From: Anaerocolumna sp.
GTDB taxonomy: Bacteria; Bacillota; Clostridia; Lachnospirales; Lachnospiraceae
Assembly: GCA_029256035.1 (NCBI GenBank)
Contig: JAQSYR010000074.1
Coordinates: 1-7,939 of the forward strand
Length of the DNA: 7,939 nt
Direction of reading: 5' to 3'
The number at the start of each line of letters is the position of its first letter. Position 1 is the stretch's first letter. Positions 1-5,106 of the stretch are shown piece by piece. The translations under genes and the position numbers were made by a program. Under the pieces are notes generated by a model. It saw nothing but the letters and a program-made list of their open reading frames with translations, was not told the DNA's origin and searched no databases.

Positions 1-675
1 TCTGGAGTAGCAACCCTGGCAAAATTATTAAATCCTAATGTTAAAATTATCGGAGTGGAACCAGCAGGCGCTAATTGTATGCAGGAATCTCTTAAACAGG
101 GAAAAGTCACAACACTTTCACATGTTGAAACCATTGCAGATGGTACGGCGGTGAAAACCCCAGGTGCTAATATTTTCTCTTATGTACAAAAATATATTGA
201 TGATATTATTACCATAGAAGATCATGAATTAATTGTATCCTTCCTGGATATGGTAGAAAATCATAAGATGGTAGTAGAAAATTCCGGTTTGCTTTCCGTG
301 GCAGCGCTAAAACATTTAGACTGTAAAAATAAAAAAATTGTATCCATTCTAAGTGGTGGAAATATGGATGTTATTACAGTTTCATCAGTTGTACAAAACG
401 GATTAATACAGAGGGGCCGTATATTTACTGTTTCAGTACTTTTACCAGACAGACCAGGTGAATTAGTTAATGTAGCAACTGTAATTGCAGAGCATCAGGG
501 TAACGTAATTCGTCTGGATCATAACCAGTTTGTTAGTATAAACAGAAACAGTGCAGTTGAACTTACCATTACCATGGAAGCATTTGGCCATGAACATAAA
601 AATTCAATTGTGAAAGCCTTAAAGGATAAAGGTTATTCTCCCAAAATGGTTCAACCCAAGAATTTATATATCTAA
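1..675 (+). CDS. ilvA: Threonine ammonia-lyase (threonine dehydratase), C-terminal part, cut by window start
   Basis: PLP-dependent deaminase that converts L-threonine to 2-oxobutanoate and ammonia, the entry step to isoleucine or threonine catabolism. The reading frame is open from base 1, so the gene starts upstream; 224 residues are visible. The first residues (SGVATLAKLLNP) are what follows the glycine-rich phosphate-binding loop of fold-type II PLP enzymes. SGGN at in-window residues 118-121 is the family motif whose serine contacts the pyridine nitrogen of PLP. A C-terminal ACT domain runs from about residue 138 (RGRIFTVSVLLPDRPGEL) to the end, as in the roughly 400-residue ACT-containing form of the enzyme. 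ACT domains usually give allosteric control, but the effector cannot be read here. The internal GTG at 55 lies inside the conserved fold and is not the start. No lesion is visible. A possible stem-loop terminator follows. Confidence 0.93.
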   Translation, partial: SGVATLAKLLNPNVKIIGVEPAGANCMQESLKQGKVTTLSHVETIADGTAVKTPGANIFSYVQKYIDDIITIEDHELIVSFLDMVENHKMVVENSGLLSVAALKHLDCKNKKIVSILSGGNMDVITVSSVVQNGLIQRGRIFTVSVLLPDRPGELVNVATVIAEHQGNVIRLDHNQFVSINRNSAVELTITMEAFGHEHKNSIVKALKDKGYSPKMVQPKNLYI

Positions 676-696
676 TCTTTGGTGGTAAATTCAAAA

Positions 697-738
697 CAAA
701 GTCATCTCTTCTAGAAATTACAAGAATGGATGACTTTG
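697..738 (+). terminator. Possible stem-loop terminator after ilvA
   Basis: A perfect 10-bp inverted repeat (CAAAGTCATC at 697-706, GATGACTTTG at 729-738) encloses a 22-nt loop, 21 bases after the ilvA stop. TCTT at 707-710 could pair with AAGA at 722-725 and lengthen the stem. The stem is AT-rich and the T-rich run (CATTTTTTATT, about 758-768) starts some 20 bases downstream instead of directly after the stem. This is therefore a weak or atypical intrinsic terminator, and it could instead be a 3'-end stabilising hairpin. Confidence 0.45.
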
Positions 739-797
739 AATCTATAAAGTAATTCTTCATTTTTTATTGACATATGGCAATAGCAACCTTTGTAAAC

Positions 798-881
798 GAA
801 TAACATTGTATATATATTCATCTGGGCCTGCCTTTCCCTTCGGACGGTCTGCGCCATCTGATTATATATACACTGTTATTC
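798..881. repeat. 84-nt near-perfect palindrome with GC-rich core
   Basis: The arms 798-820 and 859-881 pair at 21 of 23 positions (mismatches at 806/873 and 817/862). They are mostly A and T with alternating TATATATA tracts. The core, about 823-856, is strikingly GC-rich for this DNA and can fold further: TGG/CCA, then GC, then GCC/GGT, closing over a CCCTTC loop. No long T-run follows, so it is not a standard intrinsic terminator. It has the look of a small palindromic intergenic element (MITE- or REP-like) or of a structured RNA. A candidate promoter, TTGACA at 767-772 with an 18-base gap to TGTAAA at 791-796, would start a transcript at the left arm; that part is weak. Identity is not known. 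Confidence 0.6.
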
Positions 882-949
882 ATAACTTTACTAAAACCAT
901 GACTTATGACACCCTAATCAATTATATTTTGAAAAATTATTGAGAAATA

Positions 950-978
950 TTTACAAGATTAAAAGAATCTGTTATAAT
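950..978 (+). promoter_or_regulatory. Sigma-A-type promoter, distal (P1), upstream of recA
   Basis: TTTACA at 950-955 (5 of 6 to the -35 consensus), a 17-base spacer, and a perfect TATAAT at 973-978. Transcription would begin near 985 and run through the 19-bp duplication, the orphan Shine-Dalgarno and the 24-bp repeats before reaching recA at 1315. It therefore predicts a recA transcript with a leader of about 330 nt, or a separate short transcript. No terminator is evident between it and recA. Confidence 0.7.
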
Positions 979-1014
979 GTCTCTATTCATTCTATTCTAT
1001 ACTTACTATTCTTC

Positions 1015-1052
1015 ATAGTTAAAACTTTTCTATATAGTTAAAACTTTTCTAT
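1015..1052. repeat. Perfect 19-bp tandem duplication in the recA leader
   Basis: The unit ATAGTTAAAACTTTTCTAT occurs at 1015-1033 and again, without change, at 1034-1052, directly abutting. It lies 37 bases downstream of the P1 -10 box, inside the predicted leader. Two identical head-to-tail copies indicate a recent duplication or a paired protein-binding site. The unit is AT-rich, and slippage could equally have produced it. Confidence 0.85.
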
Positions 1053-1155
1053 ATTTTAATCCCTTACGTTTCCATTTTGTAAATCTGTTAATTTTATTCC
1101 ACATGTAGTTATTAAGAAGAAAGATATTGGCTTTTCATTATGAAGGAAATCTTTT

Positions 1156-1164
1156 AGGAGGTGA
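1156..1164 (+). promoter_or_regulatory. Orphan consensus Shine-Dalgarno sequence in the recA leader
   Basis: AGGAGGTGA at 1156-1164 matches the anti-Shine-Dalgarno end of 16S rRNA over nine bases. This is stronger than the recA site itself. No ATG, GTG or TTG lies 5-12 bases downstream, and the nearest in-frame ATG is at 1184, 19 bases away. It is either a chance purine run, a ribosome standby site, or what is left of a small gene whose start has been lost. Confidence 0.45.
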
Positions 1165-1170
1165 ATTATC

Positions 1171-1242
1171 TTCAAGTAGACAAATGAGTTCTTATTCAAG
1201 TAAACAAATGAGTTCTAATTTAAGTAAACAATTGAATTCTAT
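1171..1242. repeat. Three tandem 24-bp repeats directly upstream of the recA -35 box
   Basis: Units at 1171-1194, 1195-1218 and 1219-1242 share a core of the form TTCAAGTAAACAAATGAGTT plus CTAA. Units 1 and 2 match at 22 of 24 bases, units 2 and 3 at 20 of 24. The array ends one base before the recA -35 hexamer (1244). It reads as an 8-residue repeat (SSRQMSSY, SSKQMSSN, LSKQLNSI) in an open frame that closes with TAA at 1262-1264. Nearly all differences between units fall on codon positions 1 and 2 and change the residue, which argues against selection for a peptide. A cis-acting role, or simple slippage, fits better. Confidence 0.8.
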
Positions 1243-1264
1243 ATTGACAAAACTAATAATATAA
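1184..1264 (+). other. Doubtful 26-codon leader reading frame through the 24-bp repeats
   Basis: From ATG at 1184 the frame encodes 26 residues beginning MSSYSSKQMSSNLSKQ and stops at 1262-1264. Upstream the frame stays open back to 1109 and contains a TTG at 1127. The nearest good Shine-Dalgarno (1156-1164) is 19 bases from the ATG, too far for normal initiation. The peptide has no recognisable domain and its repeats vary only by non-synonymous changes. It is recorded because it follows a strong promoter and an orphan ribosome binding site. It could be the tail of a lost small gene, but it is more likely not translated. Confidence 0.15.
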
Positions 1265-1272
1265 GATATTAT
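1244..1272 (+). promoter_or_regulatory. Proximal sigma-A promoter of recA (P2)
   Basis: A consensus -35 TTGACA at 1244-1249, a 17-base spacer and TATTAT at 1267-1272 (5 of 6) place the transcription start at about 1279-1280. That is at the edge of the LexA box, so bound LexA would block RNA polymerase. The leader from this start would be about 35 nt. Confidence 0.85.
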
Positions 1273-1280
1273 AAAAACAA

Positions 1281-1292
1281 GAACACTAGTTC
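1281..1292. promoter_or_regulatory. LexA (DinR) SOS box of recA
   Basis: GAACACTAGTTC is an exact match to the Gram-positive SOS box core GAAC-N4-GTTC, the type bound by Bacillus subtilis DinR/LexA. It lies just downstream of the P2 -10 box, over the expected transcription start, and 22 bases before the recA ATG. The inner ACTAGT makes the whole 12-mer perfectly symmetric. This is strong evidence that recA here is DNA-damage inducible. No other GAAC-N4-GTTC site was noticed in the window. Confidence 0.88.
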
Positions 1293-1314
1293 GTAAGTGA
1301 AAAGGAGAAAATTT

Positions 1315-2352
1315 ATGTCAAAGGATGATAAAACGAGAGCATTAGAGTCCGCTTTAGCGCAGATAGAAAAACAATATGGTAAAGGTTCCGTTATGAAGCT
1401 TGGAGATACAGCGGCTCATATGAATATTGAAACCATTCCTACAGGTTCCATTAGTCTGGATATTGCGTTAGGTCTTGGCGGTATTCCTAAGGGAAGAATT
1501 GTAGAAGTTTATGGACCAGAATCCAGTGGTAAGACTACGGTTGCATTACATATGGTAGCTGAAGTTCAAAAGCGTGGTGGAATTGCAGGCTTTATTGATG
1601 CAGAACATGCACTTGATCCTGTTTATGCTAAGAACATTGGCGTAGATATTGATAATTTATATATTTCTCAACCTGACAACGGAGAACAGGCATTGGAGAT
1701 AACAGAAACAATGGTGCGTTCTGGTGCAGTAGATATTATCATAGTTGACTCTGTTGCGGCTTTAGTACCAAAAGCAGAAATTGATGGCGATATGGGAGAT
1801 TCTCATGTTGGCTTACAAGCAAGATTAATGTCTCAAGCACTTAGAAAACTAACAGCTATCATCAGCAAGTCAAATTGTGTTGTTATATTCATTAATCAGT
1901 TACGTGAAAAAGTCGGAGTTATGTTTGGTAATCCAGAGACTACTACTGGTGGTAGAGCACTTAAGTTTTATTCCTCCATACGACTTGATGTTAGAAGGAT
2001 TGAGTCCTTAAAACAGGGTGGCGATATTATAGGTAATAGAACTAGAATTAAAGTAGTGAAGAATAAGATTGCACCACCATTTAAAGAAGCTGAGTTTGAT
2101 ATTATGTTTGGCCAAGGTATTTCTAGAGAAGGTGATGTTCTTGATCTGGCTGCAGCAGAAGACATTGTAATTAAAAGTGGTGCTTGGTATGCATATAATG
2201 ATGCAAAGATTGGACAAGGAAGAGAGAATGCAAAGATTTTCTTAAAAGATAATCCAGAAGTTTTTGCTGAGATCGAAAAGAAAGTTCGTGTAAAATACAA
2301 TATTACTTCCGATACTTCTTTAGAAACTGAGAAAGATAATAAAGATAAATAA
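1315..2352 (+). CDS. recA: Recombinase RecA
   Basis: ATP-dependent strand-exchange protein that coats single-stranded DNA, drives homologous recombination and triggers LexA self-cleavage. The protein is 345 residues, the normal length. Walker A is GPESSGKTT at residues 67-75; Walker B is VDIIIVDS at 139-146. The stretch NQLREKVGVMFGNPETTTGG starts at residue 194 and covers the DNA-binding L2 loop. The acidic, lysine-rich tail (ETEKDNKDK) is typical. The start is ATG 1315, with AAAGGAG at 1301-1307 seven bases before it. An in-frame GTG at 1297 lies upstream of that ribosome binding site and would add six residues foreign to the family. Regulation is by P2 and an overlapping LexA box, possibly with input from the distal promoter P1. 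A hairpin separates it from recX, which encodes its modulator. Confidence 0.98.
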   Translation: MSKDDKTRALESALAQIEKQYGKGSVMKLGDTAAHMNIETIPTGSISLDIALGLGGIPKGRIVEVYGPESSGKTTVALHMVAEVQKRGGIAGFIDAEHALDPVYAKNIGVDIDNLYISQPDNGEQALEITETMVRSGAVDIIIVDSVAALVPKAEIDGDMGDSHVGLQARLMSQALRKLTAIISKSNCVVIFINQLREKVGVMFGNPETTTGGRALKFYSSIRLDVRRIESLKQGGDIIGNRTRIKVVKNKIAPPFKEAEFDIMFGQGISREGDVLDLAAAEDIVIKSGAWYAYNDAKIGQGRENAKIFLKDNPEVFAEIEKKVRVKYNITSDTSLETEKDNKDK

Positions 2353-2357
2353 ATCAA

Positions 2358-2413
2358 TATCCCAAAACAAACGGTATATTTTAGTATTACTAAGTGCCGA
2401 ATGTTTTGGGATA
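2358..2413 (+). terminator. Compound hairpin between recA and recX, probable attenuator
   Basis: A perfect 12-bp inverted repeat (TATCCCAAAACA at 2358-2369, TGTTTTGGGATA at 2402-2413) encloses two further stacked helices: CGGTA/TGCCG at 2372-2376 and 2395-2399 (one G-U pair), and TTAGT/ACTAA at 2381-2385 and 2389-2393 around a 3-base loop. ATTATTTT follows the stem at 2414-2421, ending just before the recX ribosome binding site (GGAGG at 2422-2426). The structure begins five bases after the recA stop. It fits a leaky intrinsic terminator that lowers RecX relative to RecA, an arrangement known from Escherichia coli recA-recX. Confidence 0.65.
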
Positions 2414-2431
2414 ATTATTTTGGAGGCGTAG

Positions 2432-3022
2432 ATGATTGTTACAAGACTAGAATATAAGGATAAGGGAAAAGTTAAAGTTTATATGGATGGGGACTATCAT
2501 TTTACTCTTTATTTAAAAGACGTTAAAACATTTTCCTTGAAAGAAGGCAACCAGATTTCTAAGGAAGATTATCAAGAAATTGTAAATGTTGTTCTACACA
2601 GAGCTAAACTAAAAGCAATGGCAATATTAAAATATATGGATAGGACAGAACAGGAATTATCCTACAAACTAAAACAGGCAGGCTATGTGGAAGAGATTAT
2701 CATGGCAGCCATAGATTATGTAAAATCTTATCATTATCTTGACGATGAAAGGTATGCCAGAAATTATATTGAATATAAAAAGTCTGCTAAAAGTAAAAGA
2801 CAGATTGAAATGGAACTTATTAATAATGGAGTATCCAAAAACTTAATACAGCAACTATTTGAGAATGAGTATTCTGGAGAAGAAGAGGCTATAAGTAAGT
2901 TAATAGCAAAAAAAACTAAAAATATTGAACTTAAATCAAAGGAAGAAAAATTAAAATTAGCAAATTATTTATATAATAAAGGATATTCCATGGATTTAAT
3001 AAAAAAATCATTAGAATTATAG
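2432..3022 (+). CDS. recX: Regulatory protein RecX
   Basis: Modulator that binds RecA filaments and tunes their growth and activity. The protein has 196 residues, within the usual range. After an N-terminal segment (IVTRLEYKDKGKVKVYMDGDY) come three tandem three-helix modules typical of RecX: about residues 67-112 (RTEQELSYKLKQAGY, then YLDDERYAR at 102-110), about 118-145 (KSKRQIEMELINNGVSKNLI) and about 168-196 (EEKLKLANYLYNKGYSMDLI). The start is ATG 2432 with GGAGG at 2422-2426, five bases upstream. It lies directly downstream of recA, the commonest location for recX, with an attenuator-like hairpin between them. Its own promoter is not apparent, so it probably depends on readthrough from recA and is SOS co-regulated. 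Confidence 0.93.
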   Translation: MIVTRLEYKDKGKVKVYMDGDYHFTLYLKDVKTFSLKEGNQISKEDYQEIVNVVLHRAKLKAMAILKYMDRTEQELSYKLKQAGYVEEIIMAAIDYVKSYHYLDDERYARNYIEYKKSAKSKRQIEMELINNGVSKNLIQQLFENEYSGEEEAISKLIAKKTKNIELKSKEEKLKLANYLYNKGYSMDLIKKSLEL

Positions 3023-3045
3023 AATTTACTCCAAGAATTTTTGTA

Positions 3046-3073
3046 TTGTAATTCAGCAAATGATGAGTATAAT
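3046..3073 (+). promoter_or_regulatory. Candidate promoter for the methyltransferase-acetyltransferase unit
   Basis: TTGTAA at 3046-3051 (4 of 6), a 16-base spacer and a perfect TATAAT at 3068-3073 lie in the 175-base gap after recX. The -35 is weak and the gap is so AT-rich that TATAAT-like words are expected. A start near 3080 would give a leader of about 118 nt before the methyltransferase gene. Confidence 0.4.
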
Positions 3074-3197
3074 ATATTTATGATTCAAGTGACTTAAGTT
3101 ATTAGCCTAGTTAAATATATTAAATTTATAACAATGATTTAATGCCATCTTCTATGACACTAAATCAACAATAAAAATGGTAATAATGGAGTGAAAA

Positions 3198-3911
3198 ATG
3201 GAATTAATAAAACCCTATAAAAAAAGTTTTGATTACTCTTATACTTTAGGTGCATTTCCCACCATTGAATTAATCAAAGGAAATGCTGAAATTGTAAAAG
3301 CAGTGTATTTGCATTCGAGTTTTACGGATCGTGAGGCAATTTTACAGTTATGTAAAAACAATCAAATTCCAGTATTAGAGAATGATAAGTTGTTTCATAA
3401 AATTAGTGATAAAGAAAATTGCTTTGTTATTGGTGTTTTTAGTAAATATGAAGATCATTTAAATTCAGACAAACCACATATTGTACTTGTGAATCCAAGT
3501 AACATGGGGAATCTAGGAACAATTATTCGTACAGCCGTAGGTATGGGGATATATGATATTGCATTAATCACTCCTTGTGCGGATTTATTTCATCCTAAAA
3601 CAATTAGGTCTTCCATGGGAGCTGTATTTAAAATACGTCACCAGCACTTCCCATCATTTCATGAATACAGAAAGAATAATATGAAACATGATGTGTATAC
3701 CTTTATGCTAAATGGAAGTAAAACCTTAGAAATACAAAATTGTCCGAAAAGTCAATTGTTCTCTCTGGTATTTGGAAATGAAGCAACTGGACTGGATGAT
3801 TCGTTTTTAGAAGTGGGAACCAGTATTTTAATACCTCAATCGCCGGATGTTGATTCATTAAATATCACCATTGCCGTTGGTATTGCAAGTTTTTTGTTTA
3901 CACATCAATAG
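3198..3911 (+). CDS. SpoU/TrmH-family RNA 2'-O-methyltransferase, target unknown
   Basis: Member of the SPOUT (alpha/beta-knot) superfamily; it would use S-adenosylmethionine to methylate a ribose 2'-OH in tRNA or rRNA. The protein has 237 residues. The three SpoU motifs are present: NPSNMGNLGTIIRTA at 99-113 (motif 1, with the catalytic-type arginine), LVFGNEATGLD at 190-200 (motif 2) and IPQSPDVDSLNITIA at about 212-226 (motif 3, knot). In motif 3 the glycine common in relatives (IPM-x-G) is replaced by the SPDVD stretch. The first ~85 residues resemble a small substrate-binding domain. The start is ATG 3198 with GGAG at 3188-3191. The target RNA cannot be told from sequence, so no symbol is given. 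It is followed after 19 bases by a GNAT gene, probably co-transcribed. Confidence 0.85.
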   Translation: MELIKPYKKSFDYSYTLGAFPTIELIKGNAEIVKAVYLHSSFTDREAILQLCKNNQIPVLENDKLFHKISDKENCFVIGVFSKYEDHLNSDKPHIVLVNPSNMGNLGTIIRTAVGMGIYDIALITPCADLFHPKTIRSSMGAVFKIRHQHFPSFHEYRKNNMKHDVYTFMLNGSKTLEIQNCPKSQLFSLVFGNEATGLDDSFLEVGTSILIPQSPDVDSLNITIAVGIASFLFTHQ

Positions 3912-3930
3912 TTTATGTTAGGAGAGTACC

Positions 3931-4512
3931 ATGGAAATGATAAATATAAGAATGGCAACACTAGACGATGCTAGAGAAATTTTGGATATCTATGAGCCAT
4001 ATATTTTAAATACAGTAATAACTTTTGAGACCGAGAGAATTTCATTGGAAGACTTTAAAAATCGTATGGAAACCATTATGAGCAAGTTTCCATGGCTAGT
4101 GTGCACCATAAATGAGAAAGTAGTTGGATACGCCTATTGTTCTCCTTATCTTACCCGAGCAGCATATGCCTGGGATTGTCAATTTTCTGTATATGTATCT
4201 GAAAAACACCATAGAAAAGGAATTGCATCGAAATTAAGTGATGCACTCTTTCAATTAGTTAAAGCACAGGGCTATTATAATATATACTCACTTATTTGTG
4301 TTCCCAACGTTAACAGTATAGAACTTCATAAGAAGTTAGGATTTGTAGAAATTGGAACCTATTTACATACTGCATTTAAGTTTGGGGAATGGAGAGATGT
4401 ATTAATTATGGGTAAAGTACTACGTGAAACAGTAGGTGAACCAAAGCCTATTATCCCTATTGGTAACCTAGATAGTAAGATAATTGTTGATATCTGTAGT
4501 TTTGAAATCTAA
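3931..4512 (+). CDS. GNAT-family N-acetyltransferase, phosphinothricin-acetyltransferase-like
   Basis: Acetyl-CoA-dependent N-acetyltransferase of 193 residues. Features shared with the Pat/Bar/MnaT group are IRMATLDDAREILDIY at the N-terminus, YAWDCQFSVYVS before the cofactor loop, the acetyl-CoA pyrophosphate loop HHRKGIA at 93-99, NSIELHKKLGF at 128-138 and FGEWRDV at 151-157. Chromosomal members of this group often acetylate amino-acid analogues or methionine sulfone or sulfoximine; the actual substrate here is unknown. About 29 residues beyond the GNAT core (after GKVL) show no recognised motif. The start is ATG 3931 with AGGAG at 3920-3924; a second ATG at 3937 is possible but less well spaced. 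It lies 19 bases after the methyltransferase gene, probably in one operon. No clear terminator follows it. Confidence 0.85.
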   Translation: MEMINIRMATLDDAREILDIYEPYILNTVITFETERISLEDFKNRMETIMSKFPWLVCTINEKVVGYAYCSPYLTRAAYAWDCQFSVYVSEKHHRKGIASKLSDALFQLVKAQGYYNIYSLICVPNVNSIELHKKLGFVEIGTYLHTAFKFGEWRDVLIMGKVLRETVGEPKPIIPIGNLDSKIIVDICSFEI

Positions 4513-4591
4513 GTATACAATGAAAAAAGTTTTAGATATAAAAATTTATATAAGACAAATAGAAAGATAAAAAGATTTATATAAAAATAGC

Positions 4592-4620
4592 TTGACAAAC
4601 CTATTATAATTCGATATACT
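4592..4620 (+). promoter_or_regulatory. Strong sigma-A promoter of the ylxM-ffh operon
   Basis: A perfect -35 TTGACA at 4592-4597, a 17-base spacer and TATACT at 4615-4620 (5 of 6). Transcription should begin near 4626-4628, inside the left arm of the inverted repeat that starts at 4621. This is among the best promoter matches in the window, as expected for an essential operon, and it gives a leader of only about 37 nt. Confidence 0.85.
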
Positions 4621-4653
4621 ACCACCTGTAAAGAAAAAAACTTTACAGGTGGT
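4621..4653. promoter_or_regulatory. 13-bp perfect inverted repeat over the ylxM start site and Shine-Dalgarno
   Basis: ACCACCTGTAAAG at 4621-4633 and CTTTACAGGTGGT at 4641-4653 are perfect complements around a loop of seven A residues. The repeat begins one base after the -10 box. Its right arm contains most of the ylxM ribosome binding site (AGGTGGTGA at 4647-4655). As RNA, a transcript from about 4627 could still form about 7 pairs, and one from further upstream all 13, masking the Shine-Dalgarno. As DNA, it is a classic operator position. No T-run follows, so it is not a terminator. Which role applies is not known. Confidence 0.8.
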
Positions 4654-4663
4654 GATTTGCTTT

Positions 4664-5086
4664 ATGAGAAAATTTGATGACACTGTCATAAATGATGTTC
4701 AGATGAAAAAAGAGGATAGAATCACAGATGATAAATTAATTGAGAAAGTTGAATTATCAATTCTATTTGATTTTTATGGGGAATTATTAAAAACACATAA
4801 TAGACATATATTTGAAGATTATATTCTGAATGATTTGTCATTAAGCGAAATCGCAGATGAACAGGGAATAAGCAGGCAGGGAGTACATGATATCGTAAAA
4901 CGCTGCAGCAAACAGTTAAAAGATTATGAAGATACTCTAAAGTTAATTAAAAAATTTGACTTAACAAAAACAAAGATAAATCGTATTAAAGAACTTTCAG
5001 AAACTTTATATAAGAATAGTACTTTGTATGCAGATGAACTAAATGAAATAATACAACTATCAGATAACATATTACAAGATCTATAA
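4664..5086 (+). CDS. ylxM: YlxM-family helix-turn-helix protein, SRP-associated
   Basis: Small DNA-binding-type protein found next to ffh across Firmicutes; it is reported to interact with the signal recognition particle system. Here it has 140 residues. The signature is LFDFYGELL at 34-42, followed by a sigma-70 region-4-like helix-turn-helix (SLSEIADEQGISRQGVHDIVKR, about 59-80) and a helical C-terminal part. ATG 4664 is chosen because AGGTGGTGA at 4647-4655 sits eight bases before it. A GTG at 4649 would lie within that ribosome binding site and is rejected. The ~30 residues before the conserved core are longer than usual for the family, which commonly starts only a few residues before LFDFYGELL. 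It is 20 bases from ffh, in the same operon, behind a strong promoter and an inverted repeat. Confidence 0.88.
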   Translation: MRKFDDTVINDVQMKKEDRITDDKLIEKVELSILFDFYGELLKTHNRHIFEDYILNDLSLSEIADEQGISRQGVHDIVKRCSKQLKDYEDTLKLIKKFDLTKTKINRIKELSETLYKNSTLYADELNEIIQLSDNILQDL

Positions 5087-5106
5087 ACATATTAGGAGGT
5101 TTTAGC

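Noticed and set aside
1140..1157. Five-codon frame ATG AAG GAA ATC TTT TAG in the recA leader
   Set aside because: No ribosome binding site and no evidence of attenuation-type codons; expected by chance.
1171..1242. Short CRISPR array made of the 24-bp units
   Set aside because: The units are directly contiguous with no spacers, they vary among themselves, and no cas genes are present.
1297..1314. GTG at 1297 as the start of recA, adding MKRRKF
   Set aside because: It lies upstream of the clear AAAGGAG ribosome binding site at 1301-1307, and the added residues are not typical of RecA. ATG 1315 is well placed and begins the conserved MSKDDK.
1968..2357. Minus-strand frames under recA (to 129 residues), and similar ones under ffh and trmD
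   Set aside because: All lie opposite strongly conserved coding sequence, with biased composition and no recognised motif.
4621..4653. Inverted repeat at ylxM as an intrinsic terminator or a CopY/BlaI-type operator
   Set aside because: No T-run follows the stem. The TACA/TGTA elements are split between the arms and do not form the contiguous TACA-N2-TGTA box of those regulators.
4649..4663. GTG at 4649 as the start of ylxM
   Set aside because: It is part of the Shine-Dalgarno sequence AGGTGGTGA that serves ATG 4664, and no ribosome binding site lies upstream of it.
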